A stretch of 64,000 nucleotides of DNA from Pirellulaceae bacterium (GTDB lineage: Bacteria; Planctomycetota; Planctomycetia; Pirellulales; Pirellulaceae), in the NCBI GenBank assembly GCA_020852965.1, contig JADYZV010000003.1:37968-101967 (forward strand). Direction: 5' to 3'. Position 1 is the stretch's first letter; every line of letters begins with the position of its first letter. Made by a program: the position numbers and the translations under genes. A model generated the notes under the pieces. The model made no database searches, had not been told where the DNA came from, and saw only the letters and a list, made by a program, of their open reading frames with translations. This document shows, in pieces, positions 28,365 to 37,600 of the stretch.

Positions 28365-30179
28365 ATGAGTCCCGCCGCAAGTACCGTCCAGACGCTGCCG
28401 CATCGAAAAGAAGTTCCCGCCGAGGACACTTGGGACCTGTCCAGCCTGTATACCAGCGACGCCGGCTGGGAGCAGGACTTCGAGAAATTTGGAAAACTGA
28501 TTCCCCGCTACGAGTCGTATCGTGGCCGATTGTCCGAAGGCCCACGAGTGCTAGCCGAGTGCCTCGAATTCGATATGCAGGTCGACCGCTTGGCAGAACG
28601 GTTGGGAACCTACGCCTTTCTCAAGACCACCGAAGATCAGGCCTGCGACGCCTATCAGGCCCTCACCGCCCGTTTCCAGAATGCAGCCGTCAAAGCGGGC
28701 CAGTTGGCCAGCTACCTGCGACCCGAGATTTTAGCCATCCCGGACGAACAGTTCGGCAAGTATTTGAACGCGCCCGAATTGCGTGGATACGATCTGGTTC
28801 TCGAACGCATTCACCGCTATCGCCCACACACGTTGTCGAACGCGGAGGAGTCGTTATTGGCCCTGCAAGGCGAGATGGCTCAGACGGCCAGCAAGGCGTT
28901 CCGGCAATTGAACGACGCCGATTTGAAGTTTGGCGTAGTCGAAGACGAGCACGGCCAAGCGGTCGAGCTATCCAATTCGAACTTTAGCCAGTTCCTGATT
29001 TCTCCCGTCCGAGAAGTCCGTCAGGCCGCATTTCACAAATACTACGAGCAGTTCGCCGCACACGAAAACACGCTCAGTGCCACGCTGGCCGGTAGCGTGC
29101 ATGGCGACGTCTACTATGCCCGCGCCCGCAAGTACTCGTCCAGTCTGGATGCAGCCCTGTTTCCCGACAATGTGCCGGTTTCCGTCTACGACAACTTGAT
29201 CAGTTCTGTCCGCAAGCAATTGCCCGCCGTCCACGAATACTTAGAGATTCGTCGCCGCAAGATGGGGCTCGATGATTTGCATCACTACGACACGTATGTA
29301 CCGATCGTCTCCGACATACAACAGACGCGGAGCTGGGAAGAGGCTGTCGAAACCGTTATCGACTCGCTGCAACCGCTCGGAGCCGAGTACTGCCAAACGC
29401 TCGAGGCAGGGCTGACCGGGCGTTGGTGTGATCGCTATCCGAATCTGGGCAAGCAGAGTGGCGCGTTTAGTTGTGGCACCTTCGACGGCGATCCCTACAT
29501 CATGATGAACTACAAGCCCAAGGTGCTCAACGACTTATTTACGCTGACCCACGAAGCCGGGCACTCGATGCACAGCTATTATTCGTCGAAAAACCAGCCA
29601 TTTCAGTATTACAACTACACGATTTTTGTAGCCGAGGTAGCCAGCACGTTCAACGAACAGTTGCTTGCGCAGCACTTGCTAAAAACGACCGACGACGAGC
29701 GGGTGCGCGCCTATTTGATCAATCACGAAGTTGACAGCATCCGCGCCACCATCGTGCGTCAAACCATGTTCGCCGAATTCGAGAAGATTATTCACGAAAT
29801 GGCCGAGTCGGGCGAGCCGCTTACCGTCGAGAGTTTCAAGTCGGCTTATGGCGGATTGTTGAAGGACTATTTCGGCCCCAAGTTTGTGATTGACAGGGAA
29901 TTGTCATTGGAGTGTTTCCGCATCCCCCACTTTTATCGAGCCTTTTACGTCTACAAGTACGCCACTGGACTAGCTGCTGCGATTGCCCTTTCGCGCCGCG
30001 TGCTCGAAGGCGGTGCCAGCGAGTTGGCCGATTACTTGCGATTCTTGAGTTCTGGATGTTCGCAAGACCCTCTCGACTTGTTATCCGCCGCCGGTGTTGA
30101 CATGACCAGTTCGCAACCCATCGAGACCGCCCTACAGCATTTCAGTCACCTCGTCCAGCAGCTCGACGACCTCACTTAA
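28365..30179 (+). CDS. pepF: Oligoendopeptidase F-type M3 metallopeptidase
   Basis: A 604-residue cytoplasmic zinc peptidase that trims oligopeptides. The thermolysin-like zinc site 'LTHEAGHSMHSYYS' (HExxH) is intact, and the downstream metal ligand is in 'AEVASTFNEQLL'. The N-terminal helical domain ('EDTWDLSSLYTSDAGWEQDF...') is typical of PepF (M3B). ATG 28,365 is preceded by AGGA at about 10 bases and gives the family N-terminus; a longer in-frame extension to 28,203 is probably leader. A dispersed repeat begins at the stop codon and a hairpin follows. Confidence 0.92.
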   Translation: MSPAASTVQTLPHRKEVPAEDTWDLSSLYTSDAGWEQDFEKFGKLIPRYESYRGRLSEGPRVLAECLEFDMQVDRLAERLGTYAFLKTTEDQACDAYQALTARFQNAAVKAGQLASYLRPEILAIPDEQFGKYLNAPELRGYDLVLERIHRYRPHTLSNAEESLLALQGEMAQTASKAFRQLNDADLKFGVVEDEHGQAVELSNSNFSQFLISPVREVRQAAFHKYYEQFAAHENTLSATLAGSVHGDVYYARARKYSSSLDAALFPDNVPVSVYDNLISSVRKQLPAVHEYLEIRRRKMGLDDLHHYDTYVPIVSDIQQTRSWEEAVETVIDSLQPLGAEYCQTLEAGLTGRWCDRYPNLGKQSGAFSCGTFDGDPYIMMNYKPKVLNDLFTLTHEAGHSMHSYYSSKNQPFQYYNYTIFVAEVASTFNEQLLAQHLLKTTDDERVRAYLINHEVDSIRATIVRQTMFAEFEKIIHEMAESGEPLTVESFKSAYGGLLKDYFGPKFVIDRELSLECFRIPHFYRAFYVYKYATGLAAAIALSRRVLEGGASELADYLRFLSSGCSQDPLDLLSAAGVDMTSSQPIETALQHFSHLVQQLDDLT

Positions 30180-30206
30180 TGTGGCCCGACGCTCCGTCGT
30201 CGGATT
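30178..30206. repeat. Dispersed GTGGCCCGACGCTCCG repeat abutting the pepF stop
   Basis: The unit begins within the TAA of pepF (TAATGTGGCCCGACGCTCCG) and keeps the CCGACG/CGTCGG hairpin. It is the same family as the tandem units at 9038-9160. Confidence 0.8.
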
Positions 30207-30212
30207 TCCAGA

Positions 30213-30237
30213 CCCCAGCGAGCTCGCCTCGCTGGGG
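30213..30237 (+). terminator. Strong hairpin downstream of pepF
   Basis: A perfect 10-bp stem CCCCAGCGAG / CTCGCTGGGG with a 5-base loop, 34 bases past the pepF stop. The following text (AATCAGTTTTG) has only a short T run, so termination is plausible but not certain. Confidence 0.5.
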
Positions 30238-30520
30238 AATCAGTTTTGAACATAGACTGTCAACCTACGAGCGTTATACTGCCCTCCTTCCTCGCTACTC
30301 CACAGAACCCATCTAACTCGACAAAAACGTGCTCAAAAACTTCCCCTTGACTGGACTTGCAAAGGCTTAGGTTACGATGTAACCTTGTATTCATCATTGG
30401 AACCGACAGTTGCTTTATTCAGGGTAGGGCCAATTCTGGCATTCTCCCAGTCCTTCTGCCCGGTTCCGTTTTTATTGGCTAATACGTCGCTTGGCCCGAC
30501 CGAAGCGACACACTCCATAT

Positions 30521-30593
30521 TCCTCTGTAGCTCAGTTGGTAGAGCAGGCGGCTGTTAACCGCCGGGTCGTAGGTTCGAGTCCTACCGGAGGAG
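30521..30593 (+). tRNA. tRNA-Asn (anticodon GTT)
   Basis: A complete cloverleaf. The acceptor stem is TCCTCTG / CGGAGGA (one wobble pair), the D-arm AGCTCAGTTGGTAGAGC, the anticodon stem GGCGG / CCGCC with loop CTGTTAA (anticodon GTT), and the T-arm GTAGGTTCGAGTCCTAC. The discriminator base is G, and CCA is not encoded. The integrase gene follows in the same direction, as expected for a tRNA used as an integration site. Confidence 0.97.
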
Positions 30594-30636
30594 CTCATTT
30601 TTTCACAAATTTTGATCTCGTAAGATCAAGCCAAAT

Positions 30637-30672
30637 AAGGACTTAGGGAAAACCACCCCAAGTCCTTTTTTT
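30637..30672 (+). terminator. Rho-independent terminator after tRNA-Asn
   Basis: AAGGACTTAGGG (30,637-30,648) pairs with CCCCAAGTCCTT (30,656-30,667), followed by a T7 run. It insulates the tRNA from the integrase gene and lies upstream of the integrase start I chose. Confidence 0.85.
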
Positions 30673-30787
30673 GTTTAGCGACTCGCGATGGGGCAAAAAC
30701 GGGGCAGCGTTGAACTTGTGTTGGGTTTGTGTCGATGGCCTTTTGAGGGCCATCCACGACAATTACTCACAAGGAGTTTCATCGCAC

Positions 30788-32044
30788 ATGGCCTGGCTCG
30801 AACAACAAAAATCTGGCGTCTTCGTTGTCTGCTTCCGCTACGGTGGCGCACGTCTCAAACGCTCAACCAAGACGCGTTCTGCAGATAAAGCAGAACGCAT
30901 GCGGTTGCAGATCGAAGAGAACATTGAACTCGTCGAGCGCGGACGACTTGAAGTGCCGGCCGACGCCGACTTGATGGCGTTTCTGGTCTCCGACGGACGT
31001 CTGACTTCAAAACGCAAAGCTTCCGGTCAGCTTCCGCTCGGAACTCTTTTCGAGAAATATCGCGAAAGCCTGCCACGCGATTCCCATGCGCCGGAATCGC
31101 TGCGTATATCCAAGATCCACATGCGGCATGTAGCCCGCATCTTGGGCCAAGGAACCCGACTGGTCAGCATCACCGCGGGCGATTTGCAACGCTATGTTTC
31201 CAAACGCTCGGAAGAAAACGGCCACCGAGGCAGGAAGGTTTCCACGGGGACCATCCGCAAAGAGATGGCTACCTTTCGGACGCTTTGGCGGTGGGCCAAA
31301 CGCTTTGAACACGTGAGCGCTGATTTTCCCAATCACGGTTTGCATTACCCGCTTCAATCCGAATCGCCCCCATTCCTTACTTGGGAAGAGATTGAGCGAC
31401 GAATAGACCGCGGCTTGGTCGCGGGGAAAATCGGCCAACTCGAGTTGTGGGATTCGCTCTACCTGAATACCACCGAACTGGAGGAACTACTCGGCTTCAT
31501 CCAAGCCAAGTCGAGCTATGGTTTTCTGTACCCCATGGTGGTCATGGCTTCGCACACCGGTGCCCGCCGCAGTGAAATCTGCCGCTCGCGCACCGAAGAC
31601 ATCGACTTCGAGAGTGACATACTCTTGATTCGTGAAAAAAAGCGTCTTCGAGGCAAGCAATCGTTCCGCCACGTCCCGATAAGCCCCTTTTTGAAAGAGA
31701 CGCTTCGCGAGTGGTGCAAACAATGCGGCCACACGTCTTATACATTTCCGCTCGACCACCGAGTTCGGCGGTCTCGCAATGCCGAGCGCCGCGAGAACTG
31801 GGAGAGCGTTGCGCCCGACGAGGCCAGTGATCATCTGGACGCAGTTTTGTCCGGGAGCAAGTGGAAGCACATCCGTGGATGGCACGTTTTTCGACACAGC
31901 TTCATCAGCAATTGTGCCTCCGCAGCGGTCGATCAACGCATGATCGATGCCTGGGTAGGTCACCAGACTGAAGAGATGCGCCGCCGTTATCGGCACTTGT
32001 TTCCAAGTTCACAGCGTCGCGAGCTGGCGAAAGTCTTTGGCTAG
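30788..32044 (+). CDS. Tyrosine recombinase/integrase
   Basis: A phage-type integrase of 418 residues. The N-terminal arm-binding and SAM-like core-binding domains lead to the catalytic domain with 'HTGARRSEICRSRTEDIDF' (Arg I), 'WHVFRHSFIS' (HxxR), 'WVGHQTEEM' (second His) and the nucleophile Tyr in 'RRRYRHLFP'. ATG 30,788 (MAWLEQQKSG) has AAGGAG about 12 bases upstream; the longer frame to 30,671 runs through the tRNA terminator. Its place right after tRNA-Asn strongly suggests that this enzyme inserted the region to its right. Confidence 0.92.
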   Translation: MAWLEQQKSGVFVVCFRYGGARLKRSTKTRSADKAERMRLQIEENIELVERGRLEVPADADLMAFLVSDGRLTSKRKASGQLPLGTLFEKYRESLPRDSHAPESLRISKIHMRHVARILGQGTRLVSITAGDLQRYVSKRSEENGHRGRKVSTGTIRKEMATFRTLWRWAKRFEHVSADFPNHGLHYPLQSESPPFLTWEEIERRIDRGLVAGKIGQLELWDSLYLNTTELEELLGFIQAKSSYGFLYPMVVMASHTGARRSEICRSRTEDIDFESDILLIREKKRLRGKQSFRHVPISPFLKETLREWCKQCGHTSYTFPLDHRVRRSRNAERRENWESVAPDEASDHLDAVLSGSKWKHIRGWHVFRHSFISNCASAAVDQRMIDAWVGHQTEEMRRRYRHLFPSSQRRELAKVFG

Positions 32045-32259
32045 GCCGATAGCACGTCTACCTGCGCCACGCCGATTCCGAGGGAAGATGCGATGTCTTT
32101 TTTTGGAAAAAGGCAGTAGTTACCAACAAGCTCCACATCAGGAGCAGGTCAGCAAGCTACTGCTGTGGATTTATTGATAACTACTGATAGATACGGCTGC
32201 GCCGTAGCTGCTTTCTTTAGAAGAGACAAGTCTCGCACCAACACACGATCCGGTTCGGG

Positions 32260-32760
32260 GTGCGACATGGATTCCATTGTTCGTCGGCCCACCCGTTGTG
32301 CCTGCTACCCCTGGTGTCGCGTTCGAGTCGCGTAACGCTCAAGAGTTTGATCATACGCAAGGGCGAAACCCAAGGCCTCCCGCCTTTCACAGCCAACTAT
32401 GTGCCAGTTGTCGCAAACACGGAGGTCGATCGCTTCTACCGTGATCTTCGACAGACTGTCGTAAATCTCGAGAACGCATATCGAAAGGAAATCCTTCCGG
32501 TTTACCTTCCGAGAGTCGATGTCGAATCACAGTTTGGGACGGCACTTTTCAATGTTTACTGGCGGTTAATCCGGCGTCCGTTTATCAAAGACCCGCAACG
32601 GAGGCGATTACGCGAGTACATTCGCCAGTGGGTGCATTCCGACGCGATACGGAGCACCAAAGCACTGCGACAGTGGGAAGCAGACGTTGGTACGTTCCAA
32701 CGTCGCTACGACGGCAGATTGATCGCTCGATCAAATTCTATATCAAGTCCCCATCGTTAA
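32260..32760 (+). CDS. Unrecognised possible gene or gene remnant
   Basis: The frame's central part ('NTEVDRFYRDLRQTVVNLENAYRKEILPVY', split across a plausible helix) looks like real protein: helical, Arg-rich, no low complexity. The N-terminal ~35 residues look non-coding and there is no good ribosome site; the listed start is a weak GTG. It may be a degraded gene behind the integrase. I recognise no family. Confidence 0.3.
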   Translation: MRHGFHCSSAHPLCLLPLVSRSSRVTLKSLIIRKGETQGLPPFTANYVPVVANTEVDRFYRDLRQTVVNLENAYRKEILPVYLPRVDVESQFGTALFNVYWRLIRRPFIKDPQRRRLREYIRQWVHSDAIRSTKALRQWEADVGTFQRRYDGRLIARSNSISSPHR

Positions 32761-32773
32761 TGACCACAGGAGT

Positions 32774-33364
32774 TTATGGGGTCGCTTCAAACTCAACCCA
32801 TTCAATATTTTTCGGGTAATTGTCTGATTCCAAGCGAGTCGAATGCAACAGTTGGACTTTCCAGCGGTTGTTCTCTCTGACCATCACTGCACTTTCAAGC
32901 CAAACTACTGTCCGCAGCCCGCTCTCACTACGAATTTCAGCCTTGTTCCAGTAGCCTACCCAGGCCACGTCGCCTTTCTGTCGAGCTCGAATCTGCCTGA
33001 AGAAGTTCTTCCGCTCGTACGGTTTGCCCTTGGGCTGGACCGCATCCACGAGTTTCTGCATCGTCCAGTCTTCGCCATGCTCAAGTAATTGGAAGTCCTC
33101 TGTTGAAGTCTCCTGCATAGCCTTGCCATCGTGTTTGGACATCGCGGCAAACAGCTCTTTAACCGGCTGAAATGCAGGATGGTCCTCAGCTTCAGCAACC
33201 CCGCTTAAGAATATAATTCCACCAAGCCAAAATCCGACATGCAAAACTTCGCGCACCAAACCACTGATTTTCACGACTTCCACTCCAGTTCTATAGATGT
33301 TCGGGGACAATCTGAGCATTCTACATTGAGACTCGAGCGTGTTTCGATCCGTTAATTTCGTCAT
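32774..33364 (-). CDS. Exported NTF2/SnoaL-like (DUF4440-type) protein
   Basis: About 196 residues; a hydrophobic segment ('EVLHVGFWLGGIIFLSGVAEAED') is a likely signal peptide, so the true start may be an internal codon such as that at 'MLRLSPN'. The mature domain has the SnoaL-like pattern: helix 'PVKELFAAMSKHDGKAMQETSTEDFQLLEHG', then strands ending 'ENNRWKVQLLHSTRLES'. Such domains bind or turn over small molecules; no catalytic residues are assigned. It is isolated in the element between the integrase and the ECF gene. Confidence 0.6.
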   Translation of the reverse strand: MTKLTDRNTLESQCRMLRLSPNIYRTGVEVVKISGLVREVLHVGFWLGGIIFLSGVAEAEDHPAFQPVKELFAAMSKHDGKAMQETSTEDFQLLEHGEDWTMQKLVDAVQPKGKPYERKNFFRQIRARQKGDVAWVGYWNKAEIRSESGLRTVVWLESAVMVRENNRWKVQLLHSTRLESDNYPKNIEWVEFEATP

Positions 33365-33976
33365 TGAGGCGAAGAACGTACACGACAGGCATCCAACGTT
33401 TTGAGTTCAGCGAAAGGCAAGAGAAGGCCATTTCGCAACGCCTGTTGCCTGTGAGACACCACTGACTTTGGCCTGCGAGTACCTGGGAAAGCAGTGCAAG
33501 TAGCAGCAAGCCAAAAATCGACTAGCTGGCTATATGGTCCTAAGTCGTCGCGTCCAAGAGAGCGGCGCACCGCGCATCGGTCTGGCGCCCGTAAAATCAA
33601 CTGCATTTATTCGGTGCCGATATCTACCCAATGACACGCCCACATGTGTGAGATGGCCAAATCGTGGCTGTATCAATTTGACTGCAAATGCCGGTAGATT
33701 CTTGGGAAACCCGTAATCAGATGCTTACGCAGCTTCGGTGGGCTCTTCGTGTAGCTAGTCACCAATGCAAGTTGTCTCACATATGTTGGCACAGAGGGGC
33801 TTCGCCATCGGTGGTCGATCGATGCAACCGCTGCAGCGAATCAAATCTCCCAAGTCGCAGAGGCGATGTCGACCTCACTAGGTTCACGTTATCCCAAGAA
33901 ACGATGTATGACCAGATTCAAGGGGAAGGCAGGCGTATAATCGCAGGCGTGATCGTTGTTTAAGAAAGCTACGCCT
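33365..33976. other. Gene-free stretch upstream of the ECF sigma factor
   Basis: About 600 bases with no supported frame. A TATAAT hexamer lies at 33,936-33,941, 35 bases before the ECF start; the -35 region is poor. The rest shows no strong repeat to me. Confidence 0.4.
33936..33941 (+). promoter_or_regulatory. Possible -10 element for the ECF gene
   Basis: TATAAT at a suitable distance from ATG 33,977. No convincing -35 box 17 bases upstream, so confidence is low. Confidence 0.3.
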
Positions 33977-34537
33977 ATGACTGACGTTACGCAGATACTC
34001 TCACAGATTGAGGATGGTGATCCGAGCGCGGCTGAGCAACTGCTACCGCTTGTCTACGACGAGCTCAGAAAACTTGCGGCCGCGAAGCTAGCGAATGAGA
34101 AGCCGGGCCAGACTCTTCAGGCGACGGCACTGGTTCATGACGCCTACATCCGCTTGGTCGATGTCGAGAAGGCACAGCACTGGGACTCGCGTGGCCATTT
34201 CTTTTCAGCGGCTGCTGAAGCTATGCGTCGCATCCTGGTCGAGCAAGGTCGCCGGAAAGCGCGGGTGAAGCACGGCGGCGCTTTCCAGCGAGTCGAGCTT
34301 GGGGACGCTGACATCGCCATCACGACAAGCGACGAAAGATTGCTTTCCATCGACGAGGCATTGAACAAGCTTGCCGTTGAAGATCCCCAGGCCGCCGAAC
34401 TGGTCAAGCTGCGATATTTCGCCGGTTTTTCAATTTCCCAGGCAGCGGAGGCAATGGGGATTTCGCGCACAAGTGCCTACGAGCAATGGGCTTACGCCCG
34501 CGCCTGGCTGCGTTGTGAAGTCGAAGACGAAGACTAG
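33977..34537 (+). CDS. ECF sigma factor (TIGR02999-like)
   Basis: From ATG 33,977 (MTDVTQIL) the 186-residue protein shows the planctomycete ECF pattern: 'LLPLVYDELRKLAAAKLANEKPGQTLQATALVHDAYIRLV', 'WDSRGHFFSAAAEAMRRILV', and a region 4 helix-turn-helix 'FSISQAAEAMGISRTSAYEQWAYARAWL'. The kinase-TPR gene begins 67 bases downstream on the same strand, repeating the ECF/kinase pairing seen at 17.9-20.3 kb with a different sigma subgroup. Confidence 0.88.
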   Translation: MTDVTQILSQIEDGDPSAAEQLLPLVYDELRKLAAAKLANEKPGQTLQATALVHDAYIRLVDVEKAQHWDSRGHFFSAAAEAMRRILVEQGRRKARVKHGGAFQRVELGDADIAITTSDERLLSIDEALNKLAVEDPQAAELVKLRYFAGFSISQAAEAMGISRTSAYEQWAYARAWLRCEVEDED

Positions 34538-34604
34538 GAATCCATAAAACACGATTTTTCCGGACGATCCGACGGAAAGGTCGCATTGCTTAGTGGAGAG
34601 CAAC

Positions 34605-37600
34605 ATGAACAGCCTATCCCAAAAAGCCAAAGACATTTTTGTTGAACTCATCGGCAACGTACCGCCAGATGACTGGGATGATCGCTTGGTTGAGGCAAGT
34701 GGCGGTAACCGGGAGTTGCTCATTCGCGTGCGAGCCCTTCTTCGGGCTCATGCAGAGCCGGGCAGTTTCCTAGAGGAACCCGCTGTCGCAAATCAACCGG
34801 ACGCCACCCTCGACCAGCCCATCACCGAAAAGCCCGGCACCCAGATCGGTTCCTACAAGCTCCTCCAGCAACTCGGCGAAGGCGGCATGGGCGTGGTCTT
34901 TCTAGCGGAGCAGACCGAACCTGTTCAACGCCGCGTGGCTTTGAAGCTTATCAAGGCCGGGATGGACAGCCGCCAGATCATTGCTCGCTTTGAAACCGAA
35001 AAACAGGCGCTGGCTTTGATGGACCACGCCAACATCGCCCGCGTTCTCGATGCAGGGACCACGAAGCAGGGACGGCCGTATTTCGTGATGGAGTTGGTCC
35101 ATGGCGTGCCCATCACCACGTACTGTGACGACAACCACCTGGCTCCCCGGGAACGACTGGAGCTGTTTGTGCCGGTCTGCCAGGCAATCCAGCACGCTCA
35201 TCAGAAGGGAATCATCCACCGCGATATCAAACCGTCCAACGTCCTGGTCTCGCTGTACGACGGCAAGCCCGTTCCCAAGGTGATCGACCTCGGCGTGGCC
35301 AAGGCGACCGAACAAAAGCTGACCGAGCAAACCATGTTCACGGAGTACGGCACGCTGGTCGGCACGCTGGAATACATGAGCCCGGAACAGGCGGAGTTCA
35401 GTGCCTTGGGAGTCGATACCCGCAGCGATATTTTTTCGTTGGGCGTGTTGCTCTACGAATTACTGACTGGCAGTACTCCACTCAAACAAGAACGGATGAA
35501 AGGAACAGCGTACGCAGAGATTCTTCGCATGATCAAGGAGGAAGAGCCGCCTCGGCCGAGCATGCGTCTGAGCGGCTCGGGTGAGGTGCTGGCATCAATC
35601 TCTGCTCAGCGACACATGGAACCGGCGAAGCTCTCTAAGCTGATGCGCGGCGAATTGGACTGGATCGTGATGAAGTGCCTGGAGAAGGACCGCAACCGCC
35701 GATACGACACGGCTAACGGCTTTGCGATCGAGATCCAACGATATCTGAACGACGAGCCTGTGGAGGCGTGTCCTCCCTCGGCCGTTTACCGTTTCCGAAA
35801 ATTTGCGCGGCGAAACAAAGGCGCATTCGCGGCAGCGACAGTTCTCAGCCTGGCACTTCTCGTAGCGGTCGGCGCAATTACCGGGACACTCGGCTACATG
35901 GCCCGAGACCGGTCCGATCGGCAGAGCCGAATAGGAGACCGGGTGGACCTGATCATGCATCAAGCGGAACAACTCGAACGGGATCAGATGTGGCCCGAGG
36001 CCTTGAACGCGGCGCTGCGTGCCGAAGCACTGATAGCTATCGAATTTGATCTGGCGACTTCGGAGTGGATAGAACGAGTCGTCCACGATCTCAAGATGGT
36101 CGCCAGGCTGGAAGAGTTGCGGCTGGAAGATGCTCGCATTGACGAACAAGGGGCGAAACTGGACGAAGGTCGTCCCCAACTCTATGCGATTGCGTTTCGA
36201 GAATTTGGAGTGGATGTCGAGACGCTGCCGGTAGAGGAGACGGAGACGCGGCTGAGCGCCCGTCCAGTTCTGGCCGTCGCGTACGCTGCGGCTTTGGATG
36301 ACTGGGCTCGCACAGCCCGTCGGCGAGACCTAGATCAGTCTAAGCGGCTGTGGAACATCGCCTCGACGATCGACCCAGACCCGTGGCGTGTCAAGGTTCG
36401 GCAGGCTTCGACGCAGATGGACATCGAGTCGCTGATTCAGTTGGTTGACGATCCGAACACGGCACGGCAACCGCCGCAATCTCTGAACCTCCTGGCTTCC
36501 TCGCTCAAGCTGGGCGGCCAACTCAAGCTGGCGGTAGTCCTTTTAGAGCGGGCCAGTGAAGTCCACCCCGACGACTTCTGGATTCATTTCCAACTGATGT
36601 CGCTCAACTTCAACATTCGCCCCGCGCGTTTGGAAGAAGCTATCAGTCACGGCCTCGTCGCACGGGCGCTGCGTCCCAGAAGCGCCGCGACTTGGAGCAT
36701 TCTCAGTGACCCACTTCAACTCATCGGAAAATTCGACGAGGCTAACTCTGCCTCTCGCAAGGCCATCGAACTCGACTCTCAATACCCATACGCTTACACC
36801 AGCCTTGGCAACGTTCTGTTTAGGCAGAATCAGTTGGACGGGGCCATCGAGGCCTATCGCAAGGCCATTGAACTCGACCCCAGCACAGCCGCACCCTACA
36901 TCGGTCTCGGCAACGTCTTCGGCACGCAGATGAAGCCGGACGAGGCCACCACCGCCTATCACAAGGCCCTCGAACTCAATCCGAAATACGCTCTCGCTTA
37001 CAGCAACCTCGGCAAAGTCCTGCGCGACCGGAAGCAACCGGATGAAGCCATCGCCGCTTACCGCAAGGCCCTCGAACTCGACCCCCAGTACACCCTTGTA
37101 TATCGCCAGCTTGGTAGCGTCCTGCGCGACCAGAACATGCTGGATGAGGCGATCTCCTCCTACCAGAAGGCCTTGGAACTCAACCCGAAATATGCTACCG
37201 CTTACAGCAACCTCGGCGTCGCGCTGAGTCACCAGCACAAACTGGACGAGGCCATCGAGGCGTTTCGCAAGTTGAACTCGACCCCAGAACGGCAGCACCC
37301 TACAATCGGTCTCGGCAACGTCTTCGACAAGCAGATGAAGCCGGACGAGGCCATCACCGCCTATCGCAAGGCGATCGAACTCAATCCGAAAGATCCCCTC
37401 GCTTATAGTAACCTTGGCATCACTCTTCAACGTCAGAAGAAACTGAATGAGGCCATTGCGTTTTATTGCAAGGCGAGTGCACTCGATCCGAATTTCTTCC
37501 CTGCTTATAGCAATCTCGGCATCGCCTTGATTGACCAGAACAAGCAGGACGAGGCCGTTGTTGCATTTCGCAAGGCGACCAAACTCAACCCGCAAGATGC